Shown: positions 37,754 through 46,990, counted from the first letter of the stretch. The stretch: 64,000 nucleotides of DNA from Saccharophagus degradans 2-40 (GCF_000013665.1 NC_007912.1:3961501-4025500); one strand, 5' to 3'. Numbers and translations are program-made. Notes: generated from the letters alone by a model not told the origin.

Positions 37754-38536
37754 ATGGACACAACTATACGTCCTACAACCCCCTCCACAACAAAACATCT
37801 TGTAGGTAACACTGTGGCCAGCCGTTTATTTCAAACACCCCCCATTTTATGGAAGGGCGATATAGGCGAAGCTAAAGCTCAGCAAGAGCTTATGGAATCG
37901 TATATCAATTTAGCACCACTGAATAAATCACTAACACTTATTGCAGGGGCCGACATATCGTGTAACAAAAACAGCCCTGTTATTTACGCAGGTATTGTAG
38001 TGCTTAACGCAGAAACGCTAGAAATAATTGAACGAGCAAGTGTAATTACCGAAACAGCGTTTCCATATATTCCCGGTTACCTGTCTTTTAGGGAAGTGCC
38101 CGCTTTATTGCAAGCTTGGCAAAAACTCACCACAAAACCCGATGCGGTTATGCTAGATGGCCACGGCGTTATGCATCCACGCAAAGTTGGCGTGGCCACT
38201 CATTTTGGTTTAGCCGCAAATGTGGCCACTTTGGGCTGCGCCAAAAAAAGGTTAATAGGCCGCTTTGATGACCCAGCGCCAGCCCAAGACAGTGTAACGG
38301 AGTTAACTTACCAAGGAGAGATGCGCGGCTATGTGTACCGCAGCCGCGCGGGTATTAAACCCATTTTTATTTCACCCGGCACAGGCATGAATTACGAAGA
38401 TGCTCTAAGCATTACTCGCCAAACCTGCGCAGGCTATCGACTACCTGAACCCACACGTTTGGCACACCAATACGTCAACGAAATAAGAGTGGCACACGGC
38501 GAGCAGCCACCCACCAATAACAAAGGCTCTGTCTAA
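37754..38536 (+). CDS. nfi: Endonuclease V (deoxyinosine-specific)
   Basis: 260 residues. AGADISCNKNSPVIYAGIVV holds the first catalytic Asp, FPYIPGYLSFREVP the mismatch wedge and base-recognition region, and AVMLDGHGVMHPRKVGVATH the second acidic residue. The enzyme cuts DNA (and RNA) one base 3' of inosine. The N-terminus is about 25 residues longer than in E. coli. It ends 12 bp before the end of the convergent yigZ gene. Confidence 0.94.
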   Translation: MDTTIRPTTPSTTKHLVGNTVASRLFQTPPILWKGDIGEAKAQQELMESYINLAPLNKSLTLIAGADISCNKNSPVIYAGIVVLNAETLEIIERASVITETAFPYIPGYLSFREVPALLQAWQKLTTKPDAVMLDGHGVMHPRKVGVATHFGLAANVATLGCAKKRLIGRFDDPAPAQDSVTELTYQGEMRGYVYRSRAGIKPIFISPGTGMNYEDALSITRQTCAGYRLPEPTRLAHQYVNEIRVAHGEQPPTNNKGSV

Positions 38537-38548
38537 AGTTGCCAGCAC

Positions 38549-39178
38549 TTACTCCGCTATCACCTTGGCCGAGCCTGAACTTAATTGGGGTATATCTTGC
38601 TCTAATTGCTCGAGTATTGATGCCGCCGCTTTCGCAAACAGAGTAACGTGCTCACCGTACTCAGCAGCATCTACCGTTATATTCGCTTGCTGAAGCCTGT
38701 GACGTACACGCTCCTCCAATGCAAAACTTATCTCCACTCTAAACGCAATTAATTCGGTTATCTGCTCCCACTGCGCCGAATCCAAAGCTTGCGACACCGC
38801 AGCCCCATAAGCGCGCACCAAACCACCCGCACCCAACTTAACGCCACCAAAAATTCGAACAATTACCGCAAAGCAATTTCCCGCTTGGCGATGAGTTAAA
38901 ACATTAAGCATTGGCTTGCCCGCCGTTCCAGATGGCTCGCCATCATCACTAAACGCCACCGATACCGGCTGCTCTGCCGAGCCAATAATATAAGCCCAAC
39001 AATAATGGCTTGCACCTGGGTACACTTCTTTTACCTGCTCAAGATACGCCATCGCTTGTGCGCGGCTTTCTACCGGATAAAGCAGCGCCGTAAACGTACT
39101 GCGCTTTTCTTCGTGTACAAACTCCACTGGCGCAGCCAAAGCTTGGTAGGACTTTGAAGTCATTGACACATTACTCAT
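38549..39178 (-). CDS. YigZ/IMPACT family protein
   Basis: 209 residues. The conserved block FSDDGEPSGTAGKPML, then VRIFGGVKLGAGGLVRAYG, defines the IMPACT/YigZ family, with a C-terminal ferredoxin-like domain. Bacterial members bind nucleic acid or ribosomes, but the precise role is uncertain. It lies downstream of the GntR-family gene in the same direction, with a terminator between. Confidence 0.93.
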   Translation of the reverse strand: MSNVSMTSKSYQALAAPVEFVHEEKRSTFTALLYPVESRAQAMAYLEQVKEVYPGASHYCWAYIIGSAEQPVSVAFSDDGEPSGTAGKPMLNVLTHRQAGNCFAVIVRIFGGVKLGAGGLVRAYGAAVSQALDSAQWEQITELIAFRVEISFALEERVRHRLQQANITVDAAEYGEHVTLFAKAAASILEQLEQDIPQLSSGSAKVIAE

Positions 39179-39243
39179 GTTAAAAGCAGCAAATTCTACA
39201 CACTCTTATTCGCCAATACACACAACGCAAAATTAACAGGCAT

Positions 39244-39271
39244 AAAAAAAGGGCTAAATAGCCCTTTTTAA
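39244..39271. terminator. Rho-independent terminator after the GntR-family gene
   Basis: AAAAAAAGGGCT and AGCCCTTTTT pair around a 4-nt AAAT loop, giving a stem with T-runs on both strands. It follows the GntR-type stop on the minus strand. Confidence 0.88.
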
Positions 39272-39288
39272 ATAAGTCTCACTTGCAA

Positions 39289-39975
39289 CTAAAGGTGCGG
39301 CAACTGATATTTTTCTAATAAATCTACCAGCATTTGGCTTACCTCCAAACGGTGTTGATAGTGCACCTCTTTCGCCTCTTGCCAGTTGCCTGCTGCAATT
39401 GCATTTAACAACTTGCGGTACGCGCTGTTTGTCGACTCGGGAGAGGGGCGCAATTTAAGCGTAATTTTTCTAGAGCGCTGCGATTGAATTCGCACACTTT
39501 CGGCCATGGAAGCCAAGCGTTGGTTGCCAGCCAGAGCCAAAAGAAAGCGATGAAATTTCTCGTCTGCTTCAGCCCAAAGCTCCATATCACCGGTTAACAG
39601 AGACTTATCCATCTCATCCAATGCCGACTCCATCGGCTCTAGCAAATCACGCCCAGGCTTTTGCTTAGCAAGCAGCTCTACAGCCATCACTTCTAAGCCA
39701 GTTAAAATTTCGTTAATTTCTTTTATGTCGTCGGGCACCAAAGGCAAAACGCGCATACCGCGACGCGGAACCAGCTGAATAAGATTTTCAGCTTCTAAAC
39801 GAATTAGCGCTTCGCGCACCGGTGTGCGACTAACACCAAGCTGTTTAGCAATCTCCGGTTCTAAAGCTTGATAACCAGGGGGGAACTGATTGGTAATAAT
39901 GTTATCTCGCAACTTGCGGTATACCAATTCTACGCGAGACAGTGAAGTTTCTTGTTCTATAGCCGTGTCATTCAT
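39289..39975 (-). CDS. GntR/FadR-family transcriptional regulator
   Basis: 228 residues. The winged helix-turn-helix (about 15-80) shows YRKLRDNIITNQFPPGYQAL and LGVSRTPVREALIRLEAENL. The C-terminal all-helical FCD domain (about 90-220) has DEKFHRFLLALAGNQRL and binds an organic acid or metal in relatives. The effector is unknown. No catabolic operon is adjacent. An inverted repeat TTCAATT-N5-AATTGAA at 40056-40074, about 80 bp upstream, is a candidate operator for self-control. Confidence 0.93.
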   Translation of the reverse strand: MNDTAIEQETSLSRVELVYRKLRDNIITNQFPPGYQALEPEIAKQLGVSRTPVREALIRLEAENLIQLVPRRGMRVLPLVPDDIKEINEILTGLEVMAVELLAKQKPGRDLLEPMESALDEMDKSLLTGDMELWAEADEKFHRFLLALAGNQRLASMAESVRIQSQRSRKITLKLRPSPESTNSAYRKLLNAIAAGNWQEAKEVHYQHRLEVSQMLVDLLEKYQLPHL

Positions 39976-41098
39976 ATTTTATTTTCTATTATTAGAATGC
40001 TGCAAAAAGATAAGGTAGAACAAACTCCATTTTCAATTAATTCGCCGAAAACCATTTCAATTAGTAGAATTGAATATTTCTAAAGATCACTCAATTCATA
40101 TAGCTAGCAAACCACTAACTCTAATTTTCTACCACCTTGTACTAAATGCAGCAATTGTCCTGTGAGTAACTTAAGTGTAACACTATTGCTACGTAAGAGT
40201 AGTAGGGGGATTTTCCCATTTTTCACTTTTAAAATTGTCACTTTGGTATGACTAAAATACCCCCCAAAACGTATGCATTACGCGCTAACCTAGCTATTGT
40301 TACCCAAAAGCTCCATTCCGCTTATTAAAAGCCAAAATGAATATCGTTTACATTTTATAAGATCGTTTATTAATGCCGGTACAAACTTGAAAAACCGAAT
40401 TTAAAATTTTGAAAAAATTTACATTACTAATTCTGCTAGCAGATAAACAGTACGTTTAAACAACTAAATTAAGTTTAAGAGATTGCTCTTTTCGCGAAAA
40501 AAACTAAATAGTTTTAAATAAAAACCAAATACCAACACAGGACAACGTTGCATCCCCTTAGTTAAAATCATTTTTTTTTGACTGCATAAAAATTTAAAAT
40601 TTTGCATAACATGCTATACATTTCTAGTTGCCGCACTCTTCTATTTAACAATGAGCTTACAACTTGTTTTTTATAAACCGGAGGCGCTAAGTAATACCTA
40701 TGCGAGGCAAAAGTCATTACGACTAAAACCCTATTTGGGCCAACCATGCGCAACCAAAACAAGCCGTTAATTCGATGCAGTAACAAGGCTCCAACACATA
40801 TATCACTAGCCGAGCACGCCAAAGCAATACAATAATTGCATAGCTCTGAGTAGCACCTTTTTTAACCTCAAACCTGCCAATTTTGGCTATACTTTAGGCA
40901 TTATTTCTACGCTGCTTCGGCCTTAGCAATGAAGCAACCTCGCCAACTGGCGGCGACAGTAAGTTGTAACTGTAGGGGTCGAACAAGAAGTAAACACACT
41001 CTATAATTGTTGTTTAGCGCTGCTAACTCGACAGTAATTTACACTTTCGACGAATATGCACGCATTATCGGGATTCCTAAGCCAAACCAAGGTAGAAT
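39976..41098. other. 1.1-kb AT-rich gene-poor region
   Basis: No convincing gene on either strand. The minus-strand frame at 40568-40822 looks like chance. Visible structure includes the inverted repeat at 40056-40074 and a pair of short hairpins at 40941-40973 (CGCC-AACT-GGCG, then ACAGT-N8-ACTGT) about 130 bp before the next gene. The length is striking in an otherwise dense window. A small RNA is possible but not demonstrated. Confidence 0.5.
40056..40074. promoter_or_regulatory. Candidate operator of the GntR-family gene
   Basis: Perfect 7-bp arms TTCAATT and AATTGAA separated by 5 bp, about 80 bp upstream of the regulator start. Regulators of this family usually bind short palindromes near their own genes. 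Confidence 0.4.
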
Positions 41099-41440
41099 GT
41101 GGCCACGTCCACACACAGATTTACTATGAAACCCACTAAAACCAAAGCAGAAGTTCGCGCGGAGTTAGACGCAGAAATCGCCCGATATTTATCGTCTGGC
41201 GGTGCCGTCAATAATATTCCCACAGGGACAAGTGGCCAATTGGATAACCGCAACCTGTTTGCTCAAGCTACCCAGTTTGAGCCAAAGCAAACTCGCACCC
41301 CGCTAAGTGAAGTGGTAAAAGAGCTAGACGCGCGCAAAAGCAGCAAAACCTCGCGTGCAGGCAAGCTGAGCAGACGCCCCACCAAAAAGCTTATTACCGA
41401 CGATTTTGGCGAGCCCATCCGCTGGGTTTGGCAAGAATAA
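41099..41440 (+). CDS. Small SutA-like basic protein
   Basis: 113 residues from GTG 41099, preceded by AAGG at 6 nt spacing; ATG 41126 (MKPTKTKAEV) is an alternative. The core EIARYLSSGGAVNNIPTGTSG resembles the segment of SutA-type proteins that contacts RNA polymerase, and a basic, low-complexity stretch follows (RKSSKTSRAGKLSRRPTKK). No signal peptide or membrane segment. The link to SutA rests on this motif only, so the function is tentative. It is followed 39 bp later by the EVE-domain gene on the same strand. Confidence 0.7.
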   Translation: MATSTHRFTMKPTKTKAEVRAELDAEIARYLSSGGAVNNIPTGTSGQLDNRNLFAQATQFEPKQTRTPLSEVVKELDARKSSKTSRAGKLSRRPTKKLITDDFGEPIRWVWQE

Positions 41441-41479
41441 CCCCTTCCCTAGTTTTTAACATTCAATGCGAGACTGCCT

Positions 41480-41932
41480 ATGGCCTGCTGGCTGTTTAAA
41501 AGCGAACCCGACGAATACAGTATTGCCGACTTACAGCGCGATAAAACCACCGTGTGGAACGGCATTCGCAACTATCAAGCGCGCAACTTTCTGCGCGACG
41601 AGGTTGCCGTAGGTGATGAAGTGCTTTTTTACCACAGCAGTTGTAAACCCACCGCCGTTGCGGGGCTGGCAAAGGTTGTGCGCGGCGCCTACCCCGACCC
41701 TAGTCAGTTTGATCCAAGCAGCCCCTACTACGATGCGAAATCTAAACCCGAAGCACCTCGCTGGGTATGTGTGGATATCGCCTTTAAAGCGGCATTCAAA
41801 CACCCCGTAACCTTAGACCGTATAAAAGCCACCCCAGCTTTAAGCGAGATGCTATTGGTGAAGCAGGGGCGCCTATCCATTCAGCCAGTAACAGAAGACC
41901 AAAGTAAACAGGTACAGTCGCTCGCAAAGTAG
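41480..41932 (+). CDS. EVE domain protein (THYN1-like)
   Basis: 150 residues, the whole chain being one EVE domain: WLFKSEPDEYSIADL, TVWNGIRNYQARNFLRD, VGDEVLFYHSSCKPTAVAGLA and YYDAKSKPEAPRWVCVDI. The fold is related to PUA and YTH domains and is thought to bind modified bases. Stand-alone members are common in proteobacteria, and a housekeeping role is likelier than defence because no restriction genes are nearby. Confidence 0.93.
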   Translation: MACWLFKSEPDEYSIADLQRDKTTVWNGIRNYQARNFLRDEVAVGDEVLFYHSSCKPTAVAGLAKVVRGAYPDPSQFDPSSPYYDAKSKPEAPRWVCVDIAFKAAFKHPVTLDRIKATPALSEMLLVKQGRLSIQPVTEDQSKQVQSLAK

Positions 41933-42272
41933 TATTAAAAAACGGGGAAGCAGTAAAAACATAATTGGCGGGCAATAAAAAAGGCAGCCACGAATGACTG
42001 CCTTTCCTGTGAGTATCCCCGTCTCTTACATCCTGTACGGGGATTTGGTACAACCGTAATAGCGAGTTAGAGCTAAGAAACCCTACAGCAACTCGCCATG
42101 TTAAATTGTTAAGCGCAGCAGGCTAACTACTCACTACAGACACTGCCGACTACCACTTAATTACAAGTTTAGCCTAAGCACAGCATGCGGCTAGAACAAA
42201 TAAATCTAAAAAAAGCGAAACAGCAAACTGCACTTCCTACAACGTCCTACAACTTCCTACAACTCAGACCTC
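41933..42272. other. Intergenic region with hairpins and a short tandem repeat
   Basis: A terminator-like stem AAAGGCAG/CTGCCTTT (41980-42005) follows the EVE gene. An 8-bp inverted repeat ATCCCCGT/ACGGGGAT lies at 42015-42044. Three copies of a 10-bp unit related to CTTCCTACAA lie at 42233-42262. No gene is seen. Confidence 0.6.
41980..42005 (+). terminator. Terminator-like hairpin after the EVE gene
   Basis: An 8-bp stem AAAGGCAG/CTGCCTTT with an A-run before it and only a short T-run after, so it would work better on the minus strand for the convergent gene. Confidence 0.6.
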
Positions 42273-43010
42273 TTAGCGCGAAGAAACTGCCTGCCCTGTA
42301 CCGCCGTAGTTAACAACCGCCAAGTAGCCCATGGGCACTGGTTTATCATCGATAAAGCCTGGAATAAAGCGTGAGCGCTTCAACGCAGACTGCACGACTG
42401 TTGCATCGCGCTTGTAAGCACGGTCTGCATCTACTGTGCGTACAATCGTTGGACGCCCATCTTCTTCAATAGTGGCCGCCACTCGCGATAGTGGAGCATC
42501 ATCCAAAAATGCACCGCCATTTACCGAGCTATTATCGCTATAACGCTGGTACCAATCGGACACATCTAAACGCTCTTGCGGGGCGATATAATCGCGACCA
42601 TATTGCGCTTGCATAGAACCAAGGTTAGGAATGAGTGCGGCAACTGGGCCATGCTCACTAACATTTAACGCCACACGAAAGTTCATACGCACAGGTACTT
42701 TTTGGCTATCAACCTGCGCCGCAGTAAAGGCTAAACCAATTAGCGCCTGCTGGGTTTGCATTACCAAATCGGTATTACTCGCCTTGTCGTAACATTTCAC
42801 TCGGTCTGGCGCACCGTTTACGTCTATTTCTGCTTGGCAATAAAGCGTGGCAGCTTTAGTAATACTGGTTGCATCAATTTTAGCTACCAATTGCTCGGCA
42901 GAAAAATCGAAAAATGCAGGCTTATAGGTTTCTGCTGCTGCAGAAAGTGGCAACAATAGTGCTGCTGCAGATAATACGGTTAGCCATTTTTTGTTAGATA
43001 TTATTTTCAT
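42273..43010 (-). CDS. Periplasmic protein with two TonB C-terminal-like domains
   Basis: 245 residues with a signal peptide (MKIISNKKWLTVLSAAALLLPLSAAAE). The mature part appears to hold two related units. The first (about 50-120) has YCQAEIDVNGAPDRVKCYD; the second (about 175-240) has ATIEEDGRPTIVRTVDA and ALKRSRFIPGFIDDKPVPMG. Both fit the TonB_C pattern of an x-DG-x turn followed by a basic, Phe-Pro motif. There is no N-terminal membrane anchor as in true TonB, so energy transduction is unlikely and the role is unknown. A 10-bp hairpin lies 68 bp upstream. Confidence 0.65.
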   Translation of the reverse strand: MKIISNKKWLTVLSAAALLLPLSAAAETYKPAFFDFSAEQLVAKIDATSITKAATLYCQAEIDVNGAPDRVKCYDKASNTDLVMQTQQALIGLAFTAAQVDSQKVPVRMNFRVALNVSEHGPVAALIPNLGSMQAQYGRDYIAPQERLDVSDWYQRYSDNSSVNGGAFLDDAPLSRVAATIEEDGRPTIVRTVDADRAYKRDATVVQSALKRSRFIPGFIDDKPVPMGYLAVVNYGGTGQAVSSR

Positions 43011-43077
43011 CTAGGCCCCTCCTCCTCGAATAATTAGGGCAAACCACACCAAATACACACGGGCATTTGAGTTTTTG

Positions 43078-43107
43078 GGTGCTGAAAATGTTTTTTATTT
43101 CAGCACC
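43078..43107. promoter_or_regulatory. 10-bp perfect hairpin upstream of the TonB-like gene
   Basis: GGTGCTGAAA (43078-43087) and TTTCAGCACC (43098-43107) pair perfectly around a T-rich 10-nt loop. It sits 68 bp upstream of the start at 43010, within an AT-rich 349-bp gap. It may be an operator or a leader hairpin; no T-tract follows on the minus strand. Confidence 0.45.
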
Positions 43108-43359
43108 TTATGGTTATTAGACTAGCACCAGCCCAAACACATCACAGTGACATTATTATTACAACAGGAAGAATAAAAACAAAAAAACTGGCGCCAATAT
43201 CAACATAAAATGCCGTTTTCAGCAGATATTTAAGCGGTAAGGCCACTTAGAGTGAAGAAAAGTGACGAATTCATACCTGAAATGGGAATATAAAATAAAC
43301 TTTATATAAATAAATAATATAAGCAAGAATAGTAAAACTGTAACAAATGGCGCTATTTA

Positions 43360-43536
43360 TTAAGCCACACCCTGCGATTTAGCGATAACAAAACTTAACC
43401 CGGTCAATATCAATAAAATAACACCAATAATAGCGAGCAGGCGCAATGGCCTAAATGGCGCTCGCTCAACCTGGTGAACACTGGATTGCAAATACTCATC
43501 AACTTTTTGCTGATCTTCTGGGTATAGCTTGGGCAC
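43360..43536 (-). CDS. DUF3094 family small membrane protein
   Basis: 58 residues from a GTG start at 43536, with AGGAT 8 nt upstream. The translation begins VPKLYPEDQQKVDEYLQS, then HQVERAPFRPLRLL, followed by one transmembrane helix (AIIGVILLILTGLSFVIA). This matches the DUF3094 family of gammaproteobacteria as I know it: an N-terminal YPEDQ-VDEYL block and a C-terminal helix. The function is unknown. It lies downstream of the acyl-CoA dehydrogenase, beyond a terminator. Confidence 0.85.
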   Translation of the reverse strand: MPKLYPEDQQKVDEYLQSSVHQVERAPFRPLRLLAIIGVILLILTGLSFVIAKSQGVA

Positions 43537-43611
43537 GGTTCGATCCTGTTATTGAATTAGTTGGTTAGTTATTTTGCCAGATTAAACACACTGAAACTGC
43601 ACTTAAAAATA

Positions 43612-43641
43612 AAAAGGGCTGTCAATAATGACAGCCCTTTT
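43612..43641. terminator. Strong Rho-independent terminator
   Basis: A 13-bp stem AAAAGGGCTGTCA/TGACAGCCCTTTT with a 4-nt loop. It follows the acyl-CoA dehydrogenase stop on the minus strand and has T-runs on both strands. Confidence 0.92.
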
Positions 43642-43700
43642 ATACTTCGTCGACCCACGAAACTCAAACTTTACTCGCAGGCCGCGCTGTAAGTTTTTTG

Positions 43701-45470
43701 CTAGAAAGCATCCATAGGCAAGCCCATAACCGAACTCGCACCGGATTCTATCCGCTGCTGTAAAGTAGCTACCTGCGGCAATAAATAAGCGAAGAAAAAT
43801 TCCGCCAGCGCTGGTTTAGCCTGTGCTTGCGCGCTTGAAGATTGCTTAGCCGCACACGCCATTTGCAGCCACATATAGCCATAGGCAACATAACCTACAT
43901 AGTGGAGGTAATCGCACGCTATTGCTCCAGGGTAATTCGGGTCTTGCTTGCTTGCAGACAATATATGTTGAGTGCTTGCTTCCAGCCCCTCTAACGCGCA
44001 GAGCAATGCTTCGGCCAAATGAGAGTGGTCGTCACCAGCACTGGCGCAATATGCGCGTATCTCCTCAGCCAACAACGCTAACAAACCACCATCCACCGCC
44101 AATGTTTTACGGCCAATTAAATCCATAGCCTGAATACCATTGGTACCTTCGTATATTTGGGTAATACGAATGTCGCGCACATGTTGCTCTTGGCCCCATT
44201 CGCGAATATACCCATGGCCGCCATACACCTGCTGACCCATCACTGCCGAGTCGAAGGCAACATCGGTCATAAATGCTTTTGCAACAGGCGTGAGTAGTGC
44301 CACCATGTTATCGGCGTGTTTACGTAGCTCTTCGGTTGCACCGTATTTGGCGGTATCTAACCAACGGGCAACATAAATATAAAAAGCGCGACCGCCTTCG
44401 TTATAGGCGCGCATGGTCATTAACATGCGGCGTACGTCTGGGTGCACAAGCAGCGAATCTGCTTCTTTATCTGGCATTTGCGGGCCGCTTGGCGAGCGGC
44501 TTTGAATGCGCTCTTTGGCATACTCCGCCGCGTTTTGATACGAGGCTTCTGCAACGCTAATGCCCTGCACACCCACCATTAAACGCTCGTAATTCATCAT
44601 GGTAAACATGGCCATTAACCCCTTGTTGGGTTCACCAACAAGCCAGCCCTGTGCGCCATCAAAATTCATTACGCAGGTTGCCGAAGCTTTAATACCCATT
44701 TTTTTCTCGATGGAACCACAGCTAACGCCATTGCGTGCCCCTAAACTGCCATCGGCATTGGGGATAACTTTTGGAACCAAAAATAACGATATGCCGCGCG
44801 AGCCGGCAGGGGCATCGGGTAATTTAGCCAACACTAGGTGCACAATATTGTCGGCCATGTCGTGCTCGCCCCAGGTAATAAATATTTTTGTACCTGTAAT
44901 GGCATAGCTGCCATCGGCCTGCGGCTGGGCTTTAGTACGAATTAAGCCTAGGTCGGTGCCTGCGTGGGGTTCGGTTAAATCCATCGCGCCCGCCCATTCA
45001 CCGCTGTACATTTTGGGTAAATACAGTGCTTTTAATTCGTCGCTTGCGTGCGCGTTAATAGCAAAGCTTGCACCCGCGGTAAGCATGGGCGCTAAACCAA
45101 AGGCAATACAACTGCCCTGTAGCATTTCTTCAACAGCGGCAACGAGCGTTTTGGGCATGCCCATACCGTCGTATTCTGGGTTACCACCTAAGCCGTTCCA
45201 ACCGCCTTCGCAAAATGTTTGGTAGGCGTCTTTAAACCCTTCTGGGCTGGTAACGTTACCCTCGCTCCACTGGCTACCTTGCTCATCAGCTTCGCGATTT
45301 AACGGTGCTAATACTTCTTCGCATATTTTTGCCGCTTCTTCCAAAATGGCATCGGCGGTGTCTATATCCATGTCGCCCATGCCTTCTAGGCCTTGCCAAA
45401 ACTCTTCAACATTAAACACATGTTTTAACACAAAACGAATATCTTCTAGCGGCGCGCGATAATCGGCCAT
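43701..45470 (-). CDS. Acyl-CoA dehydrogenase (long form, DmdC/FadE-related)
   Basis: 589 residues. The family blocks are MDLTEPHAGTDLGLIRTKA (FAD and substrate), GTKIFITWGEHDM, GIKASATCVMNFDGAQGWLVGEPNKGL and GGHGYIREWGQEQHVRDIRITQIYEGTNG. The extra C-terminal domain of about 120 residues is typical of the subgroup that includes 3-methylmercaptopropionyl-CoA dehydrogenase and long-chain enzymes, so the exact substrate is open. It oxidises acyl-CoA to trans-2-enoyl-CoA using FAD. It is a single gene with its own terminator, and AAACGTTT at 45621-45628, 151 bp upstream, is a possible regulator site. Confidence 0.93.
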   Translation of the reverse strand: MADYRAPLEDIRFVLKHVFNVEEFWQGLEGMGDMDIDTADAILEEAAKICEEVLAPLNREADEQGSQWSEGNVTSPEGFKDAYQTFCEGGWNGLGGNPEYDGMGMPKTLVAAVEEMLQGSCIAFGLAPMLTAGASFAINAHASDELKALYLPKMYSGEWAGAMDLTEPHAGTDLGLIRTKAQPQADGSYAITGTKIFITWGEHDMADNIVHLVLAKLPDAPAGSRGISLFLVPKVIPNADGSLGARNGVSCGSIEKKMGIKASATCVMNFDGAQGWLVGEPNKGLMAMFTMMNYERLMVGVQGISVAEASYQNAAEYAKERIQSRSPSGPQMPDKEADSLLVHPDVRRMLMTMRAYNEGGRAFYIYVARWLDTAKYGATEELRKHADNMVALLTPVAKAFMTDVAFDSAVMGQQVYGGHGYIREWGQEQHVRDIRITQIYEGTNGIQAMDLIGRKTLAVDGGLLALLAEEIRAYCASAGDDHSHLAEALLCALEGLEASTQHILSASKQDPNYPGAIACDYLHYVGYVAYGYMWLQMACAAKQSSSAQAQAKPALAEFFFAYLLPQVATLQQRIESGASSVMGLPMDAF

Positions 45471-45756
45471 GGCAATCCTCTCTTTGTTCTGTTCCTACTT
45501 TTATTACTGCTACTTATCGGCTTCAACAGCTGCCTAATAGCATCGCACTGTTATATTTAACTAATGGTTACGGTGTGGCAGCCCACAATGAGTATGTAGT
45601 TTATACGCACAAATTAAAACAAACGTTTAAATTTATTACAAAGTACATAGTGCTCTATTTTGCTAACGAATACCGCCAACAAAAGCGTATATTTACACTA
45701 TTAACCTTAGGCCAAAATAGCGTGCACCGCATAGCGAGGAAGAGAAAAGGAGAGGG
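45471..45756. other. Intergenic region upstream of the acyl-CoA dehydrogenase
   Basis: 286 AT-rich bp containing the small palindrome AAACGTTT at 45621-45628. No gene was found. Confidence 0.4.
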
Positions 45757-46659
45757 TTATACGAGGTCGTCCAAAATGGTGTTGGGGCGTGGACTAGCAA
45801 GCGACTGCACACCAACGAGTGTATTCACCTGTTTTAACTGATTATTACTGAGCGCAGGGCTAGCAATAGTATTGTTCGAACTGGACTCGCTAACAATGCC
45901 TGTAGGGCTGGCTGACTGAATAACGTTGCCGGTAGATTCGGCAGCGCCGAGCTCTGATTTAGATTTATCGTCGCTATTGGCCTCGCGTGCCCTTTGCTTA
46001 GCTTCACTTGCTTCTGCCTGCTCTGCGCGGCGCTGTTCGTTTAACTCTTGAAGAGCTTCAGCCTCTAACCTGCTAGCTTGGGCTGCGATACGTCTATCCT
46101 GTGGCGATGGATCTGCTGGCGCCAGGGCCGCGCGCCTAACTGTGCGCGCTTTTTCAATGGTGGCTTGCGGGTCGGCTGCCCGACCTATATCAATAGGTAC
46201 TTCACCCGCCACCGCGTAATTTATGCCATCTGGCCCGCGTTCATATTGGTATTGTGCCGCACCTGCATACTGGCCACCTACCGCCATATGGGCCTGCTCA
46301 TGCGCCCGCACTTCTCTATCACGCGCGGCCAAACTGGCAATTTCGCGCTGCATTTGCGCCAACTCAGCCTGCTCAACCTTCGCTTTTGCCGCGGCTTCAC
46401 GTTCGCGCAGGGCTTGCAGAGCGTCGTCGCTAGAGGGTTTAGTTTGAGAATTGGAGGTATCAGTGGGGGAAACAGAACTGTTTTGCTGGGAGGAGATACC
46501 AGCTTTAACCGGCGCAGACGCTTCGTCCACAGCGGCAATAGTAGGACTTTGCAGTACCACGCCTTTTTCATCCGCGGCCAATTCCCCTACTGTGCGATGT
46601 GCAGCAGGGGTGGCGCTCGCCACATGGGCGCTATGAAAAGGACTGTGACTGGCGATCAC
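45757..46659 (-). CDS. SprA-related putative metalloprotease (CJM1_0395-like)
   Basis: 300 residues. The conserved core is [21 protein letters not shown] followed by [18 protein letters not shown], which carries an HExxH zinc-protease-like motif. This is the SprA-related family (PF12118 as I recall). The N-terminus (1-95) is low-complexity, Ser/Thr/Ala-rich, and an Ala/Glu/Arg-rich helical region follows the core. No signal peptide is seen. Proteolysis has not been demonstrated for the family to my knowledge. Two small genes upstream on the same strand may belong with it. Confidence 0.82.
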   Translation of the reverse strand: MIASHSPFHSAHVASATPAAHRTVGELAADEKGVVLQSPTIAAVDEASAPVKAGISSQQNSSVSPTDTSNSQTKPSSDDALQALREREAAAKAKVEQAELAQMQREIASLAARDREVRAHEQAHMAVGGQYAGAAQYQYERGPDGINYAVAGEVPIDIGRAADPQATIEKARTVRRAALAPADPSPQDRRIAAQASRLEAEALQELNEQRRAEQAEASEAKQRAREANSDDKSKSELGAAESTGNVIQSASPTGIVSESSSNNTIASPALSNNQLKQVNTLVGVQSLASPRPNTILDDLV

Positions 46660-46831
46660 AAGGCGTACCTCTATGGTTTACACGCAGGCGTAAGCATTAA
46701 CGCTAAGTTAGCATATTGCCAATGCTTTAACCCTTGCTGTGCTGTACTTGCCACTTAAAATGTTCGCTCAATAAGTAACAGTAAACTATCAAAACCGTAG
46801 AGCAAGCCCGCCAGGCGCAAACCTAGCAGGT

Positions 46832-46990
46832 TTAAAATTCGTTATTGCGCTCTGCGTTGCGGCGCGCACGTAGCTCTGCCTGCAACTGCTCTGCTTGAGT
46901 ACGCTCAACCTTTATAGGCACCAATTGCTGTTGCGGCGCGGTACCCAACAACCAAGCTACAAACTGTTCCAACCATTCACGATTTAACAT
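46832..46990 (-). CDS. Small hypothetical protein overlapping the FlgC-like gene
   Basis: 52 residues, ATG at 46990. The translation begins MLNREWLEQFVAWLLGTAPQ and ends in a charged helix (VERTQAEQLQAELRARRNAERNNEF). It overlaps the last 14 bp of the gene upstream, which suggests translational coupling and supports its reality. I do not recognise it. An amphipathic N-terminus and a basic/acidic tail are all that can be seen. Confidence 0.6.
   Translation of the reverse strand: MLNREWLEQFVAWLLGTAPQQQLVPIKVERTQAEQLQAELRARRNAERNNEF

Noticed and set aside
40568-40822. 84-codon open frame on the minus strand in the long gap
   Set aside because: Low protein-like character, ends in a poly-Lys run from AT-rich DNA, no start signal.
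40941-40973. tRNA or riboswitch candidate
   Set aside because: Only two short hairpins; no cloverleaf or known aptamer core could be assembled.
41480-41932. EVE domain as part of a defence system
   Set aside because: No restriction, nuclease or other defence genes nearby; stand-alone EVE proteins are common housekeeping genes.
46078-46758. 226-codon open frame on the plus strand
   Set aside because: Antisense to the SprA-related gene, Cys/Arg-rich, typical of a shadow frame.
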